Below, piece by piece: positions 48,493 to 59,962 of a stretch of DNA of 64,000 nt; the first letter of the stretch is position 1, and every line of letters starts with the position of its first letter. A program made the translations under genes and the position numbers. This DNA is from Paracyclopina nana. Taxonomy: Eukaryota > Arthropoda > Copepoda > Cyclopoida > Cyclopettidae. The stretch is from the NCBI GenBank assembly GCA_019096065.1, contig JAGUCH010000009.1, forward strand, positions 1,002,001 to 1,066,000, read 5' to 3'. A model generated the notes under the pieces. The model was not told the DNA's origin, made no database searches, and saw nothing but the letters and a program-made list of their open reading frames with translations.

Positions 48493-51400
48493 TCATATGG
48501 TCCACACATTGACTTTTTCTGCCACTATGCACCAGTTGGCGTGGTCGTAGTAGGAGCTGATGATGTGGAGGTTGTCAACGTAGGTATTGATCAAATAGTC
48601 CAACTCGCCTTCCCTGAACACATGGTAGTATCGGTGAAAGGTCTGAGACCCGCCACTATCTGACTGCTGCAATGATTCGTTTGAGCTGGCCGCGCTGAGA
48701 GAAGCTCTGTTCAAGCTGCTATTGTTTGATGACCCATTTCTGCTTTTGCTGCTTTGCCTCATCATTGCGCTGTCCAGCATGACATCATCGTCATCATCAT
48801 CCTTGGAGCAAAAAGCCTGCATTTCCTCCTCGAATGATTCGCCATGCTCCACACATGATGGCAAATCCAGGCTGTTGTTCTCCATGCAGATCTCAGTGCC
48901 AATTCTGGATCTGGCCATCATATGATCGGAAGTACCACCACAACCTCTGAGGTTCATGTTGGACCTCTCCTCTTCGGTGGAAGGCAATTCTCGCTTCAAT
49001 AGAGGCGTTCTCTTGTACGCCATTTTCAGCTTCACTTTTGGCTGCTGAAAATTGGCATCAGCGTTGGCTGAGCTGGAGTCGACCTCAGCTTCAGACAGGG
49101 AAAATGAGGATGCCAGTGCTGGCCTGTCGTCAAAATCTGCAGAGGACATGGAGGCCAAGTAGCAGGAACTGCCACTTTGGCCTCCACTCGCGCTGATGCT
49201 CACATCACTGGAAGACACGTTGCTGGAGATGGAAATGGTGGAGAATCGGTGGGAAAGCAGGCTGCTCGTGTCACTGTATTGGACTGAAGATTTGGCAGAT
49301 GGTGCATTGGACTCAATTGAGTCTTCACGAGTGGCTCGTTTTAGCGCTCGTCTGTGCACTATCATTGGATGAGATCCTCCGATGTCAGCTCCAGAAAGGC
49401 ACGCTCCTTCTTCGTCCAAGGTAGGCAAATCTACACTCCCTTGCTTACTGATGCTTCCAGATACAGAACCAGGGTGATCTTCGACAGAGGCGGCTCTTTT
49501 CATGCCCAATTTCTTGTTTGGTAAGGCTGGCAAATTTGGCACCAATGTAGGAGCCTTAGATCTGCTCGGAGATGGAGATTTGCTCTTTTTAGGGTCGGAA
49601 ATGCTGTCGGTGCTTTCAGTCAGGGATTCGTGGGAATCCTTGGATTGAATCCCCGATGTATCCGAGGCCCCTGGAGACAAGTGTGTCCTTGCATAATTAT
49701 TATTAGCAGTGTTGTTGCTGGCTGCTGGAGACGTTTTGCAACTACTGCTGCTACTCATCGAGTTGCTTTGGCTCCTCACTAAAACATTGGTGACATCTTC
49801 CAGCTTGCCTGGCACTGAAGATTGCCTCACCACTCCAGCCTTGCTGATGCTTGGCACGTTGATGTCAATGGGACTTGAGCACACACTTTTGGCCTTGTTG
49901 AGTGTCCTCTTCTTCCTCGTCTCCTGCACTGGCTCCACGATTGCTGGCAGAGGCTTCTTTGGAATTGCTCCTGTGGCCCTTTGGGCTGCCAATTTGTCCT
50001 CCTCACTGATCGACGAAGGCCTCTTCTTGTTTTGGCTGATGACGGATAAGACACTTTGGTTCTCATCCAGGAGAGACAGCAGGATTTTCCTCCTTTGCTC
50101 AGCTCTTCTAGAGATCTCCAGATCCTCGTCTTGGTACGGATCTTTTCCTGAGGACGACTGGCTATTGGGAGAAGTGTCGCCTTTATTGGAAGCATCATCA
50201 GGTTTGGAGGCTGACACGACACTTTCCACGCTCGCGTCTGAATTGATGGATGAGCTTGGAGATGATGAGCTTTTCTCCTCATCTTCATCACTGGTCAAGC
50301 TGCAGTCCTTGTTGTCAGAGTCGGAGTCGGAGTCGTCCACTTCTGGGTTGAAAATTTCAAACTTGTCCTCAGTGGACTCGTTGCTGGATAATGAGTGGCC
50401 TCTGATGATCCGGACGTTGTTACCGAGCAACAAGGAGGAGAAATTGCTTTGGCCTTCTCCTGGCTTCGATTGTTTGGCAAATAGGGGATGGTGACGTACA
50501 ATGGGATAATCGTACCTTGGCTTTGGGGGTAAAGGTTGCGGAGCTCGATGCCGAGCTTTTGAGGGCTTCAGCACGCGCACTTTCTGGGATGATGATGATG
50601 ACAAATTGGCAGGATGACACTTAATGGGATTCTCGTGTGGAATATCCTCCATTTCAAAGCTCTTCTGGCAAGATAGCCTCTTATGGAGGAGGGCTTTCAC
50701 TTTTGGCTCCTCAGTCACCCTAATCGGTTGGTCCTTGATTTTTGGTGCCAACTCTTTCTCAGGTGATTCTTTGGGCTTGTCTTCTGCTTCCCTTTCTGGC
50801 ACCGCAACAGTTATCTTCTCCTCTTCATCTTTGGCAGCTATTGTCTGGATCACAGTGTTTTCAGCCTCGGATTCGCTTTCCTCTGTGTGCCTCTCGTCGA
50901 TTTTCTCGAGAGGCCGATCTGTGAGGCAATAGACGGTTTCACTGCAAGAGCCATCCTCGTTCATGGAGACGATGGCATCAAATTGGACCATGGACTGCCT
51001 AATGAGGTCCAACTTGGTCATCATTGTGGAGGAAGGCTTGAGGCTGGCATTCTTGGTTGGAGAGCCGACACTTTGCTTTCTAATTCCCGGAGACATGATT
51101 GGACTGGACTGCGTAGACTCTGACGATTCGGAAGAATTGGACCTCTTTCGGTGTGCCAATTTGTTGAAGAGCTCTGGCACCGGCTCCCCTGTGAGGCCAA
51201 ATTTGCCATCTGGATGAGGCACAAAGATGACTGAGACACAGCTATCTTCAGAGTCGATGGAAGTGTCACTTTGGATGCTGCCATCCTTGCTGGAAGAATC
51301 TGAGGCCTCACCCCCTCCTCTGGACAATTTGCGCTCCCTCATGGATCCACCACTGGTCTGCTCAACGATGACCAAATCTCCACTGGGACAATCGAGGCAG

Positions 51401-54400
51401 CATCTTCTAAAAGATGTTGGACTCATGGTGCTTTCATCTTTGCATGCCAAAGCTTCCAATTGCTGAGGGCTGAGTGGAGAAGATCCTCCTCTTCTTCTTT
51501 GAAACAGGCTCCTTCTGCCTGCTGCTCCTGATGCCCCTCCACCATCCAAGAAGCCACCATCTCTTCTTACTTCTATGGGCTGGATGCTCACGCCTCTTTT
51601 GTGAGTGAAGGAAGGACCATCAGTTTTGTCAGAGCTCCTCCAACTTTGCCAAATTCTCACTATGCCACTCTTGATGGCTTGCCCACTGATTTGAGGTGGC
51701 TGCGTAGAGCCTTTGTTTTGTGTAGCTTCGCTGTCACTTGGTGACTCTTCTGTGGCCTCTAATACTTTGGCCTCCTTGTCCTTTGGTGTCAAATTGTCCT
51801 CACGCTCTTCGGTGACCGTGGTAGCCTGTGATCTGAACATTTCCAGGCTCTGTTTGAGGCTTTCAAATTGCCTGGACTTGCTCATGACTTGCATCAAGCC
51901 TTCGCGTAGACTCTTTTGCCTCTGCAGTCTTGGAGCTGCTGGCCCATGAGGATCATCTGGCAAGGATTGCTGCTTCTGAATCTGCTTCCTCATCTCTTCA
52001 TTGGCAGTTAGCCTCTCATGCGAGAGAAATTCGTCCCTGAGGGACATTTGCTTGCCCCATCCAGCATGTTTTTCCTCTGAATCTGCCTTTTCCATGCTTC
52101 TTCCCCCGAGAGACCTGAGCTTGGGCATTTCTCTCACCTTGGCTTTGAGCTCTTCAAAAGAGATGATGCCACTAGAAGCTTCTTCCTCTGGTCTATGTTT
52201 GCCTCCAACTGAGGTGTTTGGAGGCTGCAGGTGCTCTTTTGAGCACCCAGTAGAAATACTAGGAGGGCTTTCTAACTGAGTTTGCTCAACAGCTAAAGCA
52301 GCAGGTTCTCCAGCTGTAGAGGAAAAGAAAGTAGTTTGAGTCTGAGCTTCCCCAACTTCTTTGACAGAAGCCAAGGCCTCTACATGGCCATCAGTGTTGC
52401 CCTTAGAAAGATGCTGCAATTTCTGCTGCTGCTGCTGTTGAAGTAAGGCAGGCCCTGGGCTGTTGATAGGGGTGTTGCTTTCACTCAAATCACTCTCGTT
52501 CACCTCCTTGATTGCATTCATCAATTTACTCTCGATGCTCTGCATAGCTTTGGACTTTTCCTTTTCCCCTTGAAGACTCATTTCACTGAGATTGGCACCA
52601 CTGAAAGAGCTCAGATCCTTCTTGCCGCCCATCAGCCTTTTTTTGTGGTGATGCAGCAATGGCTCAGACTCCCATGACTTGTTACGACTCAGTAACTTTG
52701 AGGGGGAATTGCTTTGCCTCACTTCTTGCAGTTGGCTGTTTTTGGGGGCTGGCAAGCTGATGCCAGAATCAGATTTCACTGAGAAATTGCTCACAAAAGA
52801 CTTGCCAGAGGAGAGGCTCGTCATCGAGCCCGATCTGAGGGAGATGTCGATGCTTTTCAATGACGCACTAATGGTCGTTTTGAAGTCTTCAATTAGATTT
52901 GGGCCGCTATGAGTTTTAATAGGCTTATTGTTGTCCGCTGAAGCCAAGCCAGCCTGTTTATGCACCTCCTCACCATCGTTGTTGTCACATGTGAAAGCTC
53001 TGCCTGAATCCCTCAGCATTTGGCGAGCCCTTGACTGCTTCTTCAGCAGCTGCATGTTGGAGCTGTCAGCCATGTCCAAGCTTTTGGATCTGCCAATGCT
53101 CACTCTCTTGACTCTCGACTGTTGTTGTTGTTGCTGTAGGCAAATGTGGAACTGCTCGTCTTCGTCTTCCAAATGGGGCAATTCTATGGGAATGTCACCT
53201 ATGCTGCTTTCATTGCTCTCCCCACTATCCTCTCTGGAAAACTTGGTCGTAGTTGATAGTGGTGGTGCCATTTGTTGGAGTTGCTCCTGTTGGTCGGTTG
53301 TGGCTTGGATTTGGAGGACAGAAGCCGAGTCCAATCGGTCCAAGTCGTCGTCATTTGGCTGCTGTAATGAGGCCAGCCTTTCCAGTCCTGCGAGGCTGAA
53401 CCACATGAATTTGGATGAGGCTCGTCCATCATCCGATAACGTATCCATTTTTCCGTTTGCTGACAAAGGCAACTTGTGAAATCTTCCATCAAGCTGTCGT
53501 TGCTGCGTAGAGGATAATTTCTGAAAATACGTATACTTGTATTTATGTATTGCATTATGTATTCTGCCGAATCTTGCTCTTCCTCCTCAACCGTAGCATT
53601 GTGTGCCGAATTTATGCACTACAAGGAGGTTTTTCCAGAATTTTCGCTGGTTGAAATTAAGGCTGAGCTTGTGTAATTCATAAGCTACTATATGAAATAT
53701 AATATAGCAGCCCTAATTATCTCGTAATTCGATCAGCTCAGTCAATACTGTAATGTATTTGTATGCAATAACGAGCATAACACCGCGGTCAGCTGGTAAT
53801 TAAACCTCATTGCTTCTGCGTAAAAACTAATCGGAGCTTTTTCGCTTAGTGTAGATGAATTCATAATTGAGAAAAAGGATCCCATGAATGTAGTAGAAGA
53901 TCGAATTATGCCAAATACAATTGCCTGAGTTGGTCTGGCTACATTCCGAAATACGGCTAATTACGACCTTACCTGCAATGCTCTGCGAACGAAGCTGTAG
54001 CAAGTCTCATTACTGGGTGATGACAGGTCCGAGCTGCTTTGATATGGAGGTCGGAAACCGGCGCCAGCCTCCAAAATATCACTCGCTGAAGGATCGAAGG
54101 ATCTGCCAGCTTTGCGCGTGCCCCGCGCACTTCGCCGCCTCAGCCCTGACAGCCTCAATTTGCTACTACTACTATACGAGGCCTGCTGCAGCCTCTGATC
54201 ACTATCTGAGGTCTGAGTGTAAGCATGGTAATGTGTGACGTCATCATCCGAGGTTGCAGTCGTGGAATGGGCTGGGTTGGAATTTGGTGCCAGCTCCTGA
54301 GGCTGCTGCTGCTGGAATAAGTGCGGCTTGTGCCAGGGTATGAGCACATCCTGGGACTCGAATTTGCGCTGCCTTTGCTCCATGGCCCACACTGTGATCA

Positions 54401-55076
54401 TCACCCTGCCACCGACCCTCAAAACGCGAGCCAATTCCCTCAGTGCGTGGACTCTTCTCTCGGCTGTGGCAATGTGATGGATCACAGCCACGGACAGAAC
54501 TGCGTCGATGCTCATGTCCCTGAAGGGCAGGGCCAGGTTGTCGCTCAGCATCACCTCGTGCTCCTTTTCGCGCGCAATTTGCGCCAGAGCTTGGCAGCGA
54601 TCGGTGCCAATGGCGAAGACGAGTGGATTGATGCCCAGATACTTGCCACTGCCACAGCCCACATCGCAGACCAGCGAGCCTGGCTCCAAATCCTGCAGGA
54701 ATTGCTTCACCCTGGGCCAGGGCCTGTATTTGTTGTCTGCGATGTGCGAGGAGATCTGCTCGTACACGTCGTGCACGTAGGCCTTTTCGATGGCTATCGA
54801 CCTGCCCTCGCGCTCAATTCGAGCGACGGCCTCTTCGGAGGCCGTCGCCACCGACCTCAGTTTGGAGGGATTGGATGATACCATCAGCCCATCAGTCAAT
54901 GGCGACGACGAAGAGGCTCTGGCGGCCTCGGATCGAGGCCGCCTCGGAGGCTGCTTCCACTTCTTCTCTGCTGCTGCGGAGGCCTTGGAGCCGGAATCGG
55001 ACAAGGCTGACTCCGACACTGAGGAGGACATGACCCCGCTGTCACTCCTGGATGCGTGCAAGCCACACTTTTGCAT
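48493..55076 (-). CDS. TRM9B-like (KIAA1456/fire dancer family) methyltransferase with giant insertion
   Basis: Two exons, 53973-55076 and 48493-53520 (phase 0), give 2,043 residues. The N-terminal 370 residues hold a Trm9/ALKBH8-type SAM-dependent methyltransferase: AIEKAYVHDVYEQISSHI, motif I VCDVGCGSGKYL, IGTDRCQALAQIA, LPFRDMSIDAVLSVAVIHHI and LARVLRVGGRVMITVWAMEQ. The extreme C terminus, RYYHVFREGELDYLI...YYDHANWCIVAEK, is the conserved closing segment of the same family. Between them lie about 1,600 residues that are Ser/Glu-rich, low in complexity and dense in RSxS/RxxS-type basic-Ser motifs. The vertebrate TRM9B protein is under 500 residues. Trm9 modifies wobble uridine in tRNA; TRM9B paralogues bind SAM and are linked to synapse growth in flies. 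A 5' start other than 55076 is possible. Confidence 0.85.
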
Positions 55077-55521
55077 TTTCTTGCTGCTGCTGTTGTCACT
55101 GCCAGTAGGGCTTTCTAAATGCCTCCACTCTTTGCAATCAAGTCATCTTGGTCTTCATCAGGATCTGCCATGATGGATCGGTTGCTGCTGGCTGACTGTT
55201 GAGTCCACACTGGATATCATTTATGGTGAGCCTCCTCCAGTATAGGTGAGCTCGCAGCAGCAGCAGCAAAGAAGAAGAAGAAAGCTGCTGCTTTCACTTT
55301 GATCCACGCTGGTGCGCGAAAAGGTAGCACCACTGCTCAACTACAGCACACGTGGTGGTGGTGCTGCTGTAGCACGGTGGAAAAGCAGCTGAAAAGGCCC
55401 TTTCTCTGCTGCTGTCACCCACACGTTTTCGGTGGTGTATCTAGGCTCGTTCTTTGCGCTACAAATGAAAATTGATCACGGCGATACCCTTTGATCATCG
55501 AGGCTTTGAATTATATATACA

Positions 55522-56054
55522 GTCTGACCGTTCAAAATTGGACGGTACGGGAATCTAAACTTTTTGTCACATATTCAATAAATACAGGACTTATAAATGA
55601 TATCATTGGAAAGATTGAGCCTTTTTCCATCTATTTTGTAAAAGTACAAAAAATCAATTGAAAGAGGAATAAAACGGGAAAATTCAATTTTCCCAAGGCA
55701 ACCCAGAAAATTGTCACGAAAAAACTGATGCATCATTTATTTTTTGCTGTCACGCGGAATTCTCAATAATGGCTCATTATCTTCCGCGTCTTTGATCGTA
55801 GCATGGTTGTGGTTGTTATCGTTTCTTATTTACTGACGAGGTTGCGATATCAGTAAATAAGGAGCGATAACAACCGTAACCAAGCCACGATCAAAGACGC
55901 GGAAGATAATGAGCCAATATTTTTAATTTTGTCAGAAAACAAAAAAGATGTCCAAAGGTTCAAGCTTTCCAACGATACCCATTAAGCCTCAAAATTCATG
56001 AAATTATAACACAAACTTTTGATTCCCACACCGTCCAATTTTGAACGGTCAGAC
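55522..56054. mobile_element. Inverted-repeat element, 533 bp
   Basis: The ends GTCTGACCGTTCAAAATTGGACGGT and ACCGTCCAATTTTGAACGGTCAGAC are near-exact reverse complements. A second inner palindrome pairs TGGCTCATTATCTTCCGCGTCTTTGATCG (about 55770) with its complement near 55885-55915, around a centre at TTATTTACTGACGAGG...CAGTAAATAAGG. No coding capacity. Confidence 0.85.
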
Positions 56055-56055
56055 G

Positions 56056-56082
56056 GTATATATATATATATATATATATATG
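56056..56082. repeat. (TA)n microsatellite
   Basis: About a dozen TA units directly abut the right end of the 533-bp inverted-repeat element; a shorter TATATATA also abuts its left end, so the element may have inserted into a TA repeat. Confidence 0.85.
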
Positions 56083-56627
56083 AATAAGAGATTGATGTTT
56101 TCTTCTTGTAGGGTTTTTGCTCCTTGCAAAAAGCAAAAAGCCGAGTAAGGACTGAGCCTAGTTGCAGATTCTCAAGGCTGCTTTCTTCCCTCCAGTTTTA
56201 TGTTGTAGTATAGCAAATAAAGGCTGATGATGTTGCTGGCTCGACTTGACTGTCATGAAGCATCGCATCATCGGAGATGAACTGAAAACTCAGCGGCGGA
56301 GATTACCTTTTCATGCTAATGATTAATTTACCTACTTCTTACATACACATTTGTAGGCATTAGTTATAGGCGAGAGGAGAATTGTAAGTGCTTATCTGGA
56401 TTTGTCCAAAATCCATTTTCTGGGGAAACTCGGACTTTAGTGAAGGCTTACAGAAACAATTTCGCATTTTGTGATGTTGGCAGAGTTTTGAGTAAAGGAG
56501 AATGTTCTATGAGTGGAACTCGCGTTTTCGGCATGCCAAGCATGTCTTGCAAGAATTTTCGAGCATATACCTTCAAATTCCAGATGATTCAGCGTAGATT
56601 AACGTACACCTGATGAAGAAGACAATT

Positions 56628-56848
56628 GGCATGGTTCACCTGTTTATAGTATCTGATTTTTTGGCAAAATATCAGAGCGAAATAATAAGAAACTGAGAAA
56701 TTGGAAATAGTGGTGGAATGGCTTTTTGTGCCTTAAGACCGATTCCGTAGAAAAAACATAAAAAATGTTTTTGGAAATTCCTGATATTTGCAAATACCTG
56801 CATAATATCGCTCGATATTTTGATCATAATATCGCAGGTGAACCATGA
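56628..56848. mobile_element. MITE family 1 copy
   Basis: GGCATGGTTCACCTG at the left and GCAGGTGAACCATG at the right, with the family body GATATTTGCAAATACC and AATATCGCTCGATATTTTGATC. Confidence 0.8.
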
Positions 56849-57084
56849 GGTGTTCATCTACGTCATCTTTCTATATTGCAAGGAAGCTTATAATTTCAAT
56901 TAAGCCTTTTCGGGTATACTGGTAAAAGTCACTTTTAGCAAAAGGCACTGCAATTAAAGGCGCCATTATTATTTGGCACTCTTTGCAAAAAGCACCCATC
57001 TCAAATATGACATTGGCTTAATTAAAAATTATTTTGGATAAGAAACATTCTATGTACTTCTGTTTGAAGCAGTTGGTTTCCCAA

Positions 57085-57258
57085 TCAAAGATAAACGAAA
57101 TACTGAGAAACTGAGAATTAAGATACTGTTGTAGGATGGCTTTTGGTACCAAATGACCGATTCCGAAGAAAAAATCTAAAAACTGATTTTGGAAGAACCT
57201 GATATTTGCAAATATCACAATGATATTTTGATCATTATATCGCAGGTGAACCAGGCCT
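57085..57258. mobile_element. MITE family 1 copy, left end decayed
   Basis: The right end ATATCGCAGGTGAACCAGGCC and the body (ACTGAGAAACTGAGAATT, GACCGATTCCGAAGAAAAAATC, GATATTTGCAAATATC) match the family, but the left inverted repeat is not recognisable. Confidence 0.7.
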
Positions 57259-57569
57259 ATAGATGCTCAATCGCAATGAACATAACATTGTAGGTGTAGC
57301 TCACCTTATTTGGATAATTTAACAAAAAAGCAATTTCAAGATAATATCAGCCTTGAAAAATGAGTCAATTGTGAGCTTTTAGGCCCTCTTTGAAATACCT
57401 CCGTTTTAGGATTTTAAATAAATTGAATGCATTAGCTGATGAAAATGGCTCATTTTTAAGCAACTTTTTCACTTAATTATTCTTCCCCATTGCTTTCTGC
57501 GGAACAATTTTGACGGACTCACAAAACCTTCTAAAACAAATTACCCTTTGTAGTGAAAAGGTATTTAGG

Positions 57570-57796
57570 CCCTAGCTGTTCACCAGCAATAATATCAACA
57601 AAATAACGTGCGATATTATGCTGATATTTGCAAATATCCGGTATTTGTAACATAATTTTTCAGATTTTGACTTCGGCATCGGTCTATTAGTACCAAAAGC
57701 CATGCTACACCAACATAAAAATTCTCAGTTTTCAGTATTTCTCTCCAATAAATTGCCAAAATATCAGTTACAATATGCAGGTGAACAGGCCTTTAA
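57570..57796. mobile_element. MITE family 1 copy
   Basis: Left GGCCCTAGCTGTTCACCAGCA (with changes), right GCAGGTGAACAGGCC; the body includes GCGATATTATGCTGATATTTG and GACTTCGGCATCGGTCTATT. Confidence 0.75.
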
Positions 57797-59962
57797 AATA
57801 TTTACTATCTCAGTACCTTTTTACTTCATAGGGTATTTAAATACCTGTCACTAGGTAATAATGAAAAAACCTGCTCAGGATCGGGCCTCTATGTATTTTG
57901 ACTTCTTTTTTTAATAAAGAATGCTGGAGTGACTGAACATGGTTTTGTGGAATGCATCCCTAAAAGAGTATGATTTATGAAGAGAAACTGAATTGCATGC
58001 ATGATTTTCCGTACTTTTTCGTCGCATCATGTTCAGATGCTCTACTGTTACTAAAGTGCTATTTAAAAATGGCCGACTCAGAGCCCCTCTCAAGTTTCAC
58101 TCTTTCAAGAGGAAAAACAATGCCAGTCATGCAAAAAATAATAATTAATGATCACAAACTACAAAGTTGGGAAGGAGAAAAAACTCTTTTGCTGCACTAT
58201 GTATTTTCTTTGAAAGAAAGAGCTTTTGGGGTTTCACAAAATGAGTTGTCTCGGGTTTCCGCCTTGTAGCAGGGTAAATTTGACACCCTACCCTTTGTAA
58301 GTTGAGCCTCTAAAATGTACGCCTGTGTCCGTCAGGCTTTAGTATCTGCAGCAACACATTTCAATGTATGATTAGTTTTTGGGCAGCAGCAGCAGCAGCA
58401 GCCCATGGATTTAGCAGATCACATTTCTCAGCAGTGAGTTGCAAAAGTAGCATCTAAAATCGAGCTGATGCAGCTTGTAACCCGATAGACCTTGAGCATA
58501 CAACAGATCAGATTGCTCTAGCTTGGCAGCAGCCAACTACTATACTCCATATACAGTGTGCACCCTCTACATTTGCCTATCCTGCTTTTCAAAAAGAAGG
58601 CAAATACACTACTACTAAAGAGTCTCAGCATAAAGAGCTGACTATTGCCTAATTAATGCCTAGCGCTGGTTAATAAAAAGGAGTTATCAAAAAGCTGAAA
58701 CGGGATTTTCCCGATCGCTTATTTACCTGCACCGAGCATGCGAGGTAGGTAATTTCATGAGGATTTTCCCAATTTTTAAAAACCCAGCCCGAAGAAACCA
58801 TTTCTTTGATTGTGGGCATTCAAAGAGCCTATGCTAATATGGGACTGAAGGAAATGGAAATCAAACAGAGCTTGAATTACACCCAGAGTGCAATTCGCTC
58901 GCTCAAAGCTCTTGAATTTGCCTGACGGAAATGACTATTACGTAACCCACTGTTACGGCTGGTAAAACTAGTTACACCACCACCACTGTATTTCTGCAAC
59001 TTATACGGCTATGTGTGGTTCTTCTAAGGTTATATAGTATCCATGGGAAATTTGATGACGGTGTTTGTTTGATAAAACGCGGATCTTGTGTTCCCATTTA
59101 TTCTTTGGGCAAAATTGATAGAATTCATTCTTTGTTTCGGTAAAAGTACCTACAACTTGAGATCCATGTGTATAATTAGCAAATGAGGTCCAGTACCGTG
59201 TCTCTGGTTACAAAGTGAGGATAATGTTACTTTACATTCATTGTAAAACGTGGATTTTTGAGGCATTACAGGACTATCTAGACTTTTTGGAATTACTATT
59301 ATCCATAGTATTTTGGCCAGGCAAAATTGGCCAGCATTAGCGATGTTGGTATGCAGATTTTTGCTTGTTATTTTAGTGGTTGCGAGCGAACTTGATCCGC
59401 CCCTTTTTGTGGCTGGTGTGGCCCAAGCAACAAGGATATCGCGTTGCAGAGCGGGTCCATTGCCAACACCACGTAGTAGTACACCTAATGTGACACCAGA
59501 TATCCGGAGTACAGTTTCACAAGAATGTACATGCACCACACTGGGAACTGAGCATCCCTCTCAAAACTGCCAAAAATGAGTCAAGTTCAAGTATTAGAGA
59601 AAAGTTGCTCCGCTAGGCGGCGCTCCGCGTCCCGCGCGGCTGCACGGCCGACTTGACGGCCGGGCCGAATTGGCAGTCGCAGAAAGCTAAAAGTTAACAA
59701 AAGGCCTGCAATTTCCCCACAAATCATCATAAAATTGTACTGTGAAGTTTCAGTTTGGGTACAAGCGGAAAGTACATGATATTCATTTCAAAGAGATGTA
59801 CTATTTCCCGTCGTCATTTTGCTCGGCTCGATTCCAGCTCGCCCACTGTGTTTCCCTCGCCGTCGTCATCTGAGAAGTCGTCGTCAGCATCTTCTTCGAG
59901 TTCAGTTCACTTTTGCTCCTTTGCTGCTGAGGACGACGAAGGTTTTTTGTACCTCGAAAAAT

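Larger units (their letters stand above)
55077..59962. other. Repeat-rich intergenic region
   Basis: Upstream of the TRM9B-like gene and of the Sobp-like gene. Holds an inverted-repeat element (55522-56054), a TA microsatellite, three or more MITE family 1 copies and a hairpin fragment near 58700. Short open frames at 57970-58269 and 59150-59579 have no recognisable content. Confidence 0.55.

Noticed and set aside
49709-50494. 261-residue plus-strand open frame rich in Leu and Ser
   Set aside because: Antisense shadow of the Ser-rich TRM9B-like exon; composition explained by complementary codons.
57970-58269. 99-residue plus-strand open frame
   Set aside because: Lies among repeats, no motif, no supporting signals.
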